From NCBI RefSeq assembly GCF_002482975.1, contig NZ_DLHA01000056.1, positions 1 through 60,055 on the forward strand: a stretch of DNA of 60,055 nt. Direction: 5' to 3'. The stretch is from Flavobacterium sp. UBA7680 (GTDB taxonomy: Bacteria > Bacteroidota > Bacteroidia > Flavobacteriales > Flavobacteriaceae). The notes beneath the pieces are model-generated. The model was given only the letters and a program-made list of their open reading frames with translations, had not been told where the DNA came from and made no database searches. Positions 34,493-42,776 of the stretch are shown here, one piece after another (the stretch's first letter is position 1; the number at the start of each line of letters is the position of its first letter). The position numbers were made by a program, and so were the translations under genes.

Positions 34493-35349
34493 TACAAAAC
34501 GTTTAAAACTTGCTCTTTAATTTTTTCTAGTTCATCTTTCATTTGAACTACTAATTTTTGCATGCCTGCATGATTAGACTTGGAACCCATGGTATTGATT
34601 TCTCTGCCGATTTCTTGGCAAATAAACCCCAATTTTCTTCCGTTAGCCTCGTTGCCCTGTAAGGTTTCTAAAAAGTAATTTAAGTGGTTGTTTAAACGTA
34701 CTTTTTCTTCGGTAATATCTAGTTTTTCTAGGTAATAAATCAATTCTTGTTCAAAGCGATTTTCATCCACATTGGCTTTTAATTCTGTAATGGCGGTTTG
34801 TAGTTTATCTTTAATCAAAGTCACTCGTTCAGGATCTAAAGCAATGGCTTCATTCATGAATTTTCGAATATTTTCTATACGACCTATAAATTCTTTTTCG
34901 AGAACGGCACCTTCATTTTTTCTGAAAGTAACTATGTTTTGTAAAGCTTCGTCAATCACTGGAATAATTTGTTTCCATTCCTCTTCGTTCATTTCTTCTC
35001 GTTCCGTTTTAAACGCATCGGGCATACGAACTGCCATTTGAAGCAATTCTGCATCGGTAGCTTTTGCTAATTCACGCAATTGATTCATATAACCTGTAAT
35101 AATTCCCGTATTGATTTTAGAAGAAGATTCATCTGCGGTGCTTTCTGAATAAATCGAAAAATCAACTTTTCCACGTTCCAAAAGTGCAGCAATACGATTA
35201 CGTAAAGTCAATTCCATTTCTCGGAAAGGCGCAGGAATACGCACATTCAAGTCCAATCCTTTACTATTTAACGATTTAACCTCTACGGTTATTTTTTTAC
35301 CAGAAAGCTGTAAAGAAGCTTTCCCAAAACCTGTCATGGATAGAATCAT
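34492..35349 (-). CDS. yicC: YicC family protein (endoribonuclease)
   Basis: 285 aa, typical length. It opens with the hallmark MILSMTGFGKA and closes with GREINTMGSKSNHAGMQKLVVQMKDELEKIKEQVLNVL, which contains the conserved C-terminal signature. E. coli YicC has been described as an endoribonuclease; here that role is transferred by homology. Pairing with gmk is common in bacteria and is seen here. Confidence 0.95.
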   Translation of the reverse strand: MILSMTGFGKASLQLSGKKITVEVKSLNSKGLDLNVRIPAPFREMELTLRNRIAALLERGKVDFSIYSESTADESSSKINTGIITGYMNQLRELAKATDAELLQMAVRMPDAFKTEREEMNEEEWKQIIPVIDEALQNIVTFRKNEGAVLEKEFIGRIENIRKFMNEAIALDPERVTLIKDKLQTAITELKANVDENRFEQELIYYLEKLDITEEKVRLNNHLNYFLETLQGNEANGRKLGFICQEIGREINTMGSKSNHAGMQKLVVQMKDELEKIKEQVLNVL

Positions 35350-35452
35350 ATTTTCTAAAATAAAGTTGTAAAGGTAATTATTTTGTTGGTTTTGGGTGTT
35401 AGGTTTTAGGTAGTGGTTTTTTGTTTGAAGGTTTTGTAAGGTTGCGCGATTA

Positions 35453-35488
35453 AAAATTCATAATTCACAACTCATAATTCACAATTTA
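35453..35488. repeat. Low-complexity ATTCA/ATAATTC tract
   Basis: Tandem variants of ATTCATAATTCACAA between yicC and recJ. Similar tracts occur at 19022-19076 and 42737-42770. Probably a slippage-prone simple repeat. Confidence 0.55.
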
Positions 35489-35495
35489 CTTCTCC

Positions 35496-37184
35496 TTAAA
35501 CCTTAACACCCCTCAATCGTAATTGAACGGTACTTTTTCCGTTCCAGTCATTTTCATCTATGGAATAAACCACACTAAAAGAAGTTTGATTTTTAAGTTT
35601 GCTTAAGTGATCTCCTAAATGAAAACCGATGGCTGAAAAACCTTGGGAGTCGTGATTTTTTAAAAATAAATGAAGATGCGAACCATCGCCTATGCATTTG
35701 CCAAAACCTGTGTCTCTTACATTTTTGGTTAAAAAAATCGGTGTTGGATTTTGAGGCCCGTAGGGCGCAAATTGTTTTAAAATCCTAATTAATTTAGGCG
35801 TGATTTGGTGGAACTCTAAAGTGTTTTCCACGTTGATTTCAGGTTCTAATTGATGGGGCTGAATTTGTTGGGCGACTACTTGCTCAAAACGCTTTTTAAA
35901 GGCCAAATAATTTTCAGGCAATAAAGTTAAACCCGCAGCGGCTTCGTGTCCCCCAAATTGAATCATGAAATCCTTGCATTCGTGTAAAGCTTGATACAAA
36001 TTAAAACCAGGAACAGAACGCCCCGATGCTGCTAAATAATCACCACTTTTAGTGAAAACTAAAGTAGGACGGTAATAAGTTTCAATTAATCTAGAAGCCA
36101 CAATGCCAATCACGCCTTTGTGCCAAGTTTCGCTATAAACAACGGTGGCGTGGGTGTTTTCTTCTTGATTATCTATGATTTGTTGTAAGGCTTCTTCGGT
36201 AATGTTTTTATCGAATTCTCGTCTATCGGCATTAAACAATTCGATTTCTTTGGCCAGTTTTTTTGCTTCGATAAAATCAGTTTGCGTAAGTAATGCCACC
36301 GCATAATCTCCGTGTTTGATTCTGCCTGCGGCATTGATTCTTGGCGCTACGGTAAAAACCACATCGGCAATGTCGTAATAGGTTTTCTTTTTTTCTCCAA
36401 AAATAGCTTTGATGCCCATTCTGGGTTCGCTGTTAATGATTTGTAAACCATAATAAGCCAGTATGCGGTTTTCTCCGTTAATAGGAACAATATCAGCTCC
36501 GATAGCCGTAGCGACTAAATCCAAGTAAGGAACTAAATCTTGTAACGGTTGATTTCTTTTTTGTGCTATCGCTTGAATCAATTTAAAGCCTACTCCACAA
36601 CCACACAATTCTTTATAAGGATAATTACAGTCTGCTCTTTTGGGATCTAAAACGGCAACGGCTTGGGGCAATTCCAACCCCGGTAAGTGGTGGTCACAAA
36701 TGATAAAGTCAATATTTTTTGTGGAAGCGTATTCAACTAATTCAATCGATTTTACCCCGCAATCTAACGCAATGATTAATGCACAATCATTATCGTCGGC
36801 ATAGTCTATACCTTGTTTTGAAACCCCATACCCTTCGTTGTATCGGTCAGGAATATAGGTTAAAACATTTTCGGTATGTGTTTTTAAGTAAGACGACATC
36901 AAGGCTACTGCGGTAGTGCCATCTACGTCGTAATCTCCAAAAACAAGTATGTTTTCTTGGCGTTGAAAAGCTTGTTCGATGCGCTGTACCGCCTGTTCCA
37001 TATCTTGCATTAAGAATGGATCATGCAAATCATCTAGGCTGGGTCTAAAAAACTTTTTAGCTTCGGCGTAAGCAGTAATACCTCGATTTGCTAATAATTC
37101 GGCAATGAGTGGTTCTACACCCAAGTCCTTTGTTAATGATGCTACTAGAGCCTCATTGGGCTTGGGTAATAAATTCCAACGCAT
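35496..37184 (-). CDS. recJ: Single-stranded-DNA-specific exonuclease RecJ
   Basis: 562 aa, full length. It degrades ssDNA 5'-3' in recombination and mismatch repair. DHH-family motifs are visible: FGDYDVDGTTA (motif I), IALDCGV (motif II), ICDHHLPG (motif III) and the C-terminal DHHA1 element FGGHEAAAGLTL. Last gene of the minus-strand run after the suf-associated genes, separated from the OsmC gene by 10 bp. Confidence 0.97.
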   Translation of the reverse strand: MRWNLLPKPNEALVASLTKDLGVEPLIAELLANRGITAYAEAKKFFRPSLDDLHDPFLMQDMEQAVQRIEQAFQRQENILVFGDYDVDGTTAVALMSSYLKTHTENVLTYIPDRYNEGYGVSKQGIDYADDNDCALIIALDCGVKSIELVEYASTKNIDFIICDHHLPGLELPQAVAVLDPKRADCNYPYKELCGCGVGFKLIQAIAQKRNQPLQDLVPYLDLVATAIGADIVPINGENRILAYYGLQIINSEPRMGIKAIFGEKKKTYYDIADVVFTVAPRINAAGRIKHGDYAVALLTQTDFIEAKKLAKEIELFNADRREFDKNITEEALQQIIDNQEENTHATVVYSETWHKGVIGIVASRLIETYYRPTLVFTKSGDYLAASGRSVPGFNLYQALHECKDFMIQFGGHEAAAGLTLLPENYLAFKKRFEQVVAQQIQPHQLEPEINVENTLEFHQITPKLIRILKQFAPYGPQNPTPIFLTKNVRDTGFGKCIGDGSHLHLFLKNHDSQGFSAIGFHLGDHLSKLKNQTSFSVVYSIDENDWNGKSTVQLRLRGVKV

Positions 37185-37194
37185 TTTTTATTTT

Positions 37195-37617
37195 TTAAGA
37201 TTGGTGATATTCTATTTGGGTAGATACTTGTGCAAATTTGCGAAACATTTCCATTACGCCGCAATATTTTTCCACAGACAAATTCACCACTTTTTGAATT
37301 TTATCGGCATCTAAATTAGCTCCATAAAAATGGAAAATCACGTCCACTTTGTGGTAATATTTTGGATTTTCTTCGGTTAATTCTCCGACTACGTCTATTT
37401 TAAAAGTATCTACTTCTAAACGCATTTTTTTTATTAGCATAGCAATGTCAATGCCTGAACATCCTGCTAAAGCTGAAAGCATTAAAGCCTTAGGACGATA
37501 TCCTTTGCCTTCTCCGCCTATTTCTTGTGCGCCATCAATGGGAACCATAATTCCTGAAGGATTTTCTGATTCAAAAGCTACTCCGCTTACCCATTGGGTA
37601 GTAATTTTATCTGCCAT
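37195..37617 (-). CDS. OsmC family protein
   Basis: 140 aa, OsmC/Ohr fold. The conserved cysteine region is ALMLSALAGCSGIDIAMLIKK; the C-terminal region has a second cysteine in VEKYCGVMEMF. Family members reduce organic or other hydroperoxides, or take part in sulfur-related redox chemistry. Its place between suf genes and recJ fits oxidative-stress handling, but the substrate is not known. Confidence 0.92.
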   Translation of the reverse strand: MADKITTQWVSGVAFESENPSGIMVPIDGAQEIGGEGKGYRPKALMLSALAGCSGIDIAMLIKKMRLEVDTFKIDVVGELTEENPKYYHKVDVIFHFYGANLDADKIQKVVNLSVEKYCGVMEMFRKFAQVSTQIEYHQS

Positions 37618-37627
37618 AATTCAGTTT

Positions 37628-38125
37628 TTATTTTTTATAAATAGGCACTGCCGAACAGGCTTCGCCATACATGATACTTTTTGCAAATGGTTGTAATTTT
37701 TGAAGCACCCAACTGTAAGCTTGTTGTGGTACAGGTTTTTTAGAACAACCTTTTATAATTACGGGTTTATTTTGGTAAACACTAAAATCAATAGTTTCTA
37801 AGGCACTATAATACAAGGCCATTTCTAAATCAGCTAACGAACCATGAACTACTTTTTTAGCTTCTTTAGACACGTATGAACTCACCAGCATAAATGCCCA
37901 AGCGGGTAAAATAGCATCGGTAGCACAATGCAACGCCACCAATTTATTTTGGTAAACACTCCAATCAAAATTACTTAAGGTTTCTCTGAAATCTTTTTCC
38001 TTCAAAATAAAACCTTCAAACAACCACTGACTCACATCAATAAGCACACGCTCGCCATTGACATAGTAATCTTCTAAGTCAAAAACTTCTAAGGAACTAT
38101 TGGCTACACGATTTACAATTTCCAT
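37628..38125 (-). CDS. DUF2480 family protein
   Basis: 165 aa, conserved in Bacteroidota next to suf genes. It opens with EIVNRVANSSLEVFDLEDYY and contains AILPAWAFMLVSSY and VIIKGCSKKPVPQQAYSW. No signal peptide or membrane segment. Function unknown; the repeated association with Fe-S assembly genes suggests a role there, which is inference. Confidence 0.88.
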   Translation of the reverse strand: MEIVNRVANSSLEVFDLEDYYVNGERVLIDVSQWLFEGFILKEKDFRETLSNFDWSVYQNKLVALHCATDAILPAWAFMLVSSYVSKEAKKVVHGSLADLEMALYYSALETIDFSVYQNKPVIIKGCSKKPVPQQAYSWVLQKLQPFAKSIMYGEACSAVPIYKK

Positions 38126-38228
38126 TTTTTTATAGATTTTAGATGTTAGATTTTAGACTTTAGATATTAGACATTAAAAATTATTTAATAAAAAATCTGA
38201 AATATCATATCTAAAGTCTAACATCTGA
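38126..38228. repeat. Low-complexity inverted tract between DUF2480 and DUF59 genes
   Basis: Degenerate heptamers (TTAGATG, TTAGATT, TTAGACT, TTAGATA) followed by their inverse (ATATCTAAAGTCTAACATC). It can form a long hairpin inside the operon. No gene in it. Confidence 0.5.
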
Positions 38229-38552
38229 CTAAAGCATTCCCAACTCCAACTTTGCTTCTTCACTCATTAAATCTTTGGTCCAAGGTGGGTCAAAAGTAAT
38301 TTCTACAATTACGTCTTTGATTCCGTTGATGGCTTTTACTTTTTCTTCCACTTCTTTTGGAAGGGTTTCCGCCACAGGGCAGTTAGGCGAAGTTAAAGTC
38401 ATTAAAATTTTAACTTCGGAATCTTCGCTTACCATCACATCGTAAATCAATCCCAACTCGTAAATATCCACGGGGATTTCTGGGTCGTAAATCCCTTTTA
38501 AAACCGAAACGATTTGCTCTCCTAATAAATTAGTATCTAAAAATTCTTCCAT
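38229..38552 (-). CDS. DUF59/MIP18-type Fe-S assembly protein (SufT-like)
   Basis: 107 aa. Core motif VLKGIYDPEIPVDIYELGLIYDV and MTLTSPNCPVAETLPKEVE of the MIP18 family, with the cysteine conserved. The family helps mature or deliver Fe-S clusters (SufT, PaaD, CIA2). It lies 6 bp after sufE, as in many Bacteroidota suf clusters. Confidence 0.93.
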   Translation of the reverse strand: MEEFLDTNLLGEQIVSVLKGIYDPEIPVDIYELGLIYDVMVSEDSEVKILMTLTSPNCPVAETLPKEVEEKVKAINGIKDVIVEITFDPPWTKDLMSEEAKLELGML

Positions 38553-38558
38553 AATTTT

Positions 38559-38972
38559 TTATTTTGAATACGCCAACGCGTACATTTTTATTTTTTTTAT
38601 CATCGAAACCAAACCATTGGCACGGGTAGGCGACAAGTGTTCTTTTAAGCCAATTTCATCCACAAAATCCGTATCTGCTTCTAAAATAGCTTGCGGGGTT
38701 TGGTGATTGAACACCCGAATCAAAATCGCCACAATCCCTTTGGTTAAAATAGCATCACTATCGGCAGTGTATTCTATTACATCACCTTTTTTTTCGGCAT
38801 GTAACCAAACTTTAGATTGGCAACCATTAATTAAATTGTCTTCTGTTTTATACTCTTCTTTTATAAAAGGTAAACTTTTACCCAATTCAATAATATATTC
38901 GTAGCGTTCCATCCAGTCGTCAAAACCAGCAAACTCGTCAACTATTTCGTTTTGTATTTCTTTAATGATCAT
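38559..38972 (-). CDS. sufE: SufE sulfur-acceptor protein
   Basis: 137 aa, full length. The acceptor cysteine is in LINGCQSKVWLHAE (~52). It accepts persulfide from SufS and passes it to the Fe-S scaffold. Located 10 bp after sufS, as expected for a coupled pair. Confidence 0.96.
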   Translation of the reverse strand: MIIKEIQNEIVDEFAGFDDWMERYEYIIELGKSLPFIKEEYKTEDNLINGCQSKVWLHAEKKGDVIEYTADSDAILTKGIVAILIRVFNHQTPQAILEADTDFVDEIGLKEHLSPTRANGLVSMIKKIKMYALAYSK

Positions 38973-38982
38973 TTTTCTTTTT

Positions 38983-40197
38983 TTAAGAAAGCATTTGTTG
39001 TGCTTTTTTTACTCCCGCTACTAAGCTATCAATTTCTTCTTTGGTATTGTAAAAGGCAAACGAAGCTCTGATGGTTCCCGGAATCCCAAAATAATCCATA
39101 ATCGGTTGTGTACAATGATGACCCGTTCTTACCGCAATACCTAATTTATCTAAAATAACCCCAACATCGTATGGGTGAATTCCTGCCAAATTAAATGAAA
39201 TGACCGAAGCTTTTTCTTGAGCAGTTCCGTAAATTTTTAAGCCTTCTATTTTTGAAAGTTCAGTTGTTCCGTACTCCAATAATTCTTGTTCGTAAGCCGC
39301 AATATTTTCAAATCCAATTTGATTTAAATAATCAATGGCTTTACCCAATACGATTCCTCCTTCGATGTGCGGAGTTCCTGCTTCAAATTTATGGGGCAAA
39401 TCAGCGTAGGTAGTTTTGGCAAACGTAACCGTAGCAATCATTTCGCCACCGCCTTGGTATGGGGGTAATTTACGCAACCATTCTTCTTTACCGTATAAGA
39501 TTCCAGTACCTGTTGGCCCACAAATTTTATGTCCTGAAAAAGCGTAAAAATCACAATCTAAAGCTTGCACATCGGGGCGTAAATGCGGGGTAGATTGAGC
39601 ACCATCAATTAAAACGGCAGCACCTACCGCATGGACTTTTTCAATGATATATTTAATCGGATTTATAGTTCCTAACGCATTTGAAATATGATTGACTGCT
39701 ACTATTTTTACTTTGTCTGACAACAAACGGTCAAACTCGGTTAAAATTAATTCTCCATTTTCATTCATCGGAATCACCACCAAATCCGCACCTGTTCTTT
39801 CACACAACATTTGCCAAGGCACAATGTTACTGTGGTGTTCTAAGGCAGAAATCATCACTTGGTCACCTGATTTTACAAAAGCTGTGAAACCATTGGCTAC
39901 TAAATTAATTCCAAAAGTAGTCCCAGAAGTAAATAACACTTCGTGAGTATGTTTCGCATTAATATGTGCTCGAACCGTTTCGCGTGCTACCTCGTAAGCA
40001 TCCGTTGCTTTTTGACTTAAGGTGTGTACCCCACGGTGAATGTTTGCGTTAATTGTAGAATAATATTCCGAAATGGCATCAATTACCTGAACGGGTTTTT
40101 GAGACGAAGCCGCATTGTCAAAATACACCAAAGGCTTACCATTCACCTGTTGGTTAAGTATCGGAAAATCGGCTCTTATTTTATTTATATCGAACAT
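38983..40197 (-). CDS. sufS: Cysteine desulfurase SufS
   Basis: 404 aa, full length. PLP lysine in FYAFSGHKICGPTGTG (~222) and catalytic cysteine in VRTGHHCTQPIMDYFG (~359). It mobilises sulfur from cysteine for Fe-S cluster assembly with SufE. First gene of the minus-strand run sufS-sufE-DUF59-DUF2480-OsmC-recJ. sufB, sufC and sufD are not upstream. The promoter and first 74 codons are duplicated in inverted orientation at 14858-15203. Confidence 0.98.
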   Translation of the reverse strand: MFDINKIRADFPILNQQVNGKPLVYFDNAASSQKPVQVIDAISEYYSTINANIHRGVHTLSQKATDAYEVARETVRAHINAKHTHEVLFTSGTTFGINLVANGFTAFVKSGDQVMISALEHHSNIVPWQMLCERTGADLVVIPMNENGELILTEFDRLLSDKVKIVAVNHISNALGTINPIKYIIEKVHAVGAAVLIDGAQSTPHLRPDVQALDCDFYAFSGHKICGPTGTGILYGKEEWLRKLPPYQGGGEMIATVTFAKTTYADLPHKFEAGTPHIEGGIVLGKAIDYLNQIGFENIAAYEQELLEYGTTELSKIEGLKIYGTAQEKASVISFNLAGIHPYDVGVILDKLGIAVRTGHHCTQPIMDYFGIPGTIRASFAFYNTKEEIDSLVAGVKKAQQMLS

Positions 40198-40321
40198 AAA
40201 CGAAAGTCAAAATCATGAAAGGCAAATTTAAACTATGTTTATTTAAAATCAGTATAAATTAAATTTGAATTTAATCGAAATACTGTATAAACACATTATT
40301 AAAATCAATGGGGCGTTTCCC
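39976..40321 (-). repeat. 346-bp inverted duplicate of suf promoter and sufS 5' end (right copy)
   Basis: Partner of 14858-15203 in opposite orientation, 336 of 346 positions identical by eye. This copy carries the intact gene and is presumably the original. Confidence 0.95.
40223..40230 (-). promoter_or_regulatory. -7 element of the suf operon
   Basis: TAAATTTG on the minus strand, exact TAnnTTTG match 26 bp before the sufS ATG. No clear TTG at the usual upstream spacing. Confidence 0.5.
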
Positions 40322-40345
40322 TAGTCATTCGTATTTAATTAGAAT

Positions 40346-41086
40346 CTAAAACCTTACCCTTTCCGGATAATTACAAAAAACACCATTAACGCCCCAATCC
40401 CGCATTTTTTGAATATCGGCGGGGTCGTTAACCGTGTAAGTATAAATCTTAAAACCTTGATTTTGTATAGTTTGAACTTGTTCTTGTGTTAGATTTTTAA
40501 ACCATGGATTTATAGCTACAGCATTTAATTGCTTTGCTATTGGCAAGGCGTCTACAGGGTTTTCTTCGGTTAAAACTGCAATAGCTTGTTCGGAATCCAA
40601 CTGCCTGTATGCTTTTAATTCGTCCCACAAAAAACTGGAAATCACAAAGTCAGACTTTTTCCAGCCATTCTTTAAATAATTAGACACTATTTGTTGAGTA
40701 GGTAAAGCGGTGTTTTTTCCTTTCAATTCAATATTCAAAGGCACTTTTTTAGCTATAATTTCAAGTACTTCTTGCAGGGTCGGAATAGCGTGATTGCCTT
40801 TTACCCTTACTTTTTTTAAATCATCAAAAGTATATTCTTCAATGCGACCTTTAGCATCCGTTAAAGAATCTAGCGTTTCATCATGAAAAACCACTACTTC
40901 GCCCGATTTTAATACAAATACATCAATTTCAATCATATCTACACCCAACTCCAAGGCTTTTTTTACAGAAGCTACGGTGTTTTCAGTTTCATGCCCCATG
41001 GCGCCGCGGTGACCAATGTTTAACATTTTGCTGTTGGTTTTACAGCCCAAAATACATACTGCGCATAAAATATACAGTAACCTCAT
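40346..41086 (-). CDS. Glycerophosphodiester phosphodiesterase lipoprotein
   Basis: 246 aa. Lipoprotein signal with lipobox VCILGC (cysteine ~15). GDPD motifs: NIGHRGAMGHETENT, MIEIDVFVLKSGEVVVFHDETLD, and the late INPWFKNLT and VNGVFCNYPERV. It hydrolyses glycerophosphodiesters to glycerol-3-phosphate and an alcohol, presumably in the periplasm. Likely monocistronic, 148 bp beyond sufS on the same strand. Confidence 0.93.
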   Translation of the reverse strand: MRLLYILCAVCILGCKTNSKMLNIGHRGAMGHETENTVASVKKALELGVDMIEIDVFVLKSGEVVVFHDETLDSLTDAKGRIEEYTFDDLKKVRVKGNHAIPTLQEVLEIIAKKVPLNIELKGKNTALPTQQIVSNYLKNGWKKSDFVISSFLWDELKAYRQLDSEQAIAVLTEENPVDALPIAKQLNAVAINPWFKNLTQEQVQTIQNQGFKIYTYTVNDPADIQKMRDWGVNGVFCNYPERVRF

Positions 41087-41241
41087 GTTTTATTTTTAAA
41101 GACAAAAAACTGGTTCTTATTTAAATTGAACTTTGATTAAAAATTATGTTTGAGTTAAGAAATCAAATTGATTTAGAAAGCATTGGTTGTCATTAGTGAA
41201 AATTTATACTTTAGCGGAATTCAAAATCAACCCCCAACCCA

Positions 41242-41712
41242 ATGATTAAACAACTTTTTGTAATTGTTGTGCTTTTGTGGCTCAACCTTATACAAGCACA
41301 AAATACACCCAGCAACAATGTTTCGTCTGAACTATCAGAGATTGAAACAGAAACGATGAAGTTTGAACAATTCAACCATTCACTAATAGACTACAACAAG
41401 GCGGTAAAAAGTTATAACGCCTTTGTTAACTTCCGAAACAAAAATTTCAAACCCGAAAAATCCGATGCCGACATTCAAAAAATGATTGATAACGGCTTAA
41501 AAATGAGTGCGAGTGCCCAAACTAAATTAAGTCAAATTCAAAAGCCCGAAGGACAATTAAAAATCAATGTTCAAAGTTTAAGCAAAGACATCAAGAGCAT
41601 AGAAAAAAACTTAAAAGACCAACAAGCTTGGTTAAAAAACTATTTAAGTAAAAACCACATAGGACGTAAAGGGGTGTTAATGAATTTAGGTGATGGGATT
41701 ATTTTGAGGTAA
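41242..41712 (+). CDS. Small secreted helical protein, function unknown
   Basis: 156 aa, signal peptide ending LIQAQ. The mature part is strongly helical and charged, likely coiled coil (ELSEIETETMKFEQFNHSL, DIKSIEKNLKDQQAWLKNYL), with no cysteine and no known domain that I recognise. It converges with the CAP-domain gene, leaving only 6 bp between their stops. Confidence 0.72.
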   Translation: MIKQLFVIVVLLWLNLIQAQNTPSNNVSSELSEIETETMKFEQFNHSLIDYNKAVKSYNAFVNFRNKNFKPEKSDADIQKMIDNGLKMSASAQTKLSQIQKPEGQLKINVQSLSKDIKSIEKNLKDQQAWLKNYLSKNHIGRKGVLMNLGDGIILR

Positions 41713-41718
41713 TTCTAA

Positions 41719-42624
41719 TTATGGCTTTATTATAATTACTTCGTAAGTATACGAAGTTTTAGAAGCATTCTTGATTCCAGAAACAGTTACGGTATACTTT
41801 ACATCTTCGGTACTGTTTTTTACAATACCTGTTGGTTCCCAAACTATTGTATTATCACCGTAAGCTGGACCTGAATTGCTAACAATACTTAATGCTACAT
41901 TTCCTGACGGACCAGTCATAACAACTTTTGCATCATTAAAGATAGCTCCATAAATTGAAAAAGACCATCGATTATAAACTAAATTTTGAGGGAAATATCT
42001 ATGGGGATAAGCCGTAAATTCTTTAGAATTTTTTATTGCAAAATCACTATGAACCCATACCGCAGAAGTATAACCCGTGGATCCAGAAGTAAATGATTTT
42101 GCTTTCGAATATAAAAGCCATCTGCGGTGCCCTACAGGAGCATTAGTTGTGCCAGCATCCTGTATTAAATTTGAAATAGCAGTAGTTGAATTATAACCGA
42201 TTGAAAGATTTGATTTTGTAGCGCCTAAATATCCATCTGCTGTATAACATTTCCAATCACTTGTAGGAAAATGACTTAATTTGTTATTTGCATGCATCAT
42301 AAAAGCGGCTTCTTGACATGCTTTTACTTTATCAGTAGACAAATCCATTTCTATCTTAGGCAATCCAACTAAATTTCTAAAATAATTGATTCTCTTCGCT
42401 ACCATTTCATGGGTAGTTGTCGGAATTGTTCCTGCATTACATGTTAAAATATTTCCTGTCCAACCTGAATTAGTCAAATTCGTCTTTAAATAAACTTCAT
42501 TATAGTTATAAACAGCACTATCTCGTGCAGTCATTGTTTTAGGAGTCGAAGTTTCGTTAACCTCATCTTTCTGACATCCAATTATTGTTAAAAAAAGAGC
42601 AGTTAATAAAATAGTTTTTTTCAT
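41719..42624 (-). CDS. CAP (SCP/PR1-like) domain lipoprotein
   Basis: 301 aa. Lipobox LTIIGC (cysteine ~17). The CAP domain (~75-200) is recognised by VAKRINYFRNLVGLPKIEMD, AAFMMHANNKLSHFPTSDW, SNLIQDAGTTNAPVGHRRWLL. The C-terminal ~100 residues form a beta-rich domain. The CAP tetrad histidines are present in part (LSHFP, VGHRRW). In bacteria the function of such lipoproteins is mostly unknown. Confidence 0.85.
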   Translation of the reverse strand: MKKTILLTALFLTIIGCQKDEVNETSTPKTMTARDSAVYNYNEVYLKTNLTNSGWTGNILTCNAGTIPTTTHEMVAKRINYFRNLVGLPKIEMDLSTDKVKACQEAAFMMHANNKLSHFPTSDWKCYTADGYLGATKSNLSIGYNSTTAISNLIQDAGTTNAPVGHRRWLLYSKAKSFTSGSTGYTSAVWVHSDFAIKNSKEFTAYPHRYFPQNLVYNRWSFSIYGAIFNDAKVVMTGPSGNVALSIVSNSGPAYGDNTIVWEPTGIVKNSTEDVKYTVTVSGIKNASKTSYTYEVIIIKP

Positions 42625-42776
42625 GGTTATGGTTTTGAATGCTACAATTTACAAAAAAAGAAAAGTGTTCGCAGTTTTTTATTTCAAATCTGGAATCTCA
42701 AACTATAAAGTAAATAGTTATTAGTTTTATAACTTTGAATTCACCATTCACCATTCATCATTCACAATTCAAAAAA

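Noticed and set aside
42737..42770. Regulatory repeat before tex (ATTCACCATTC units)
   Set aside because: Similar low-complexity tracts occur at 19022 and 35453; they look like slippage-prone simple sequence rather than a specific site.
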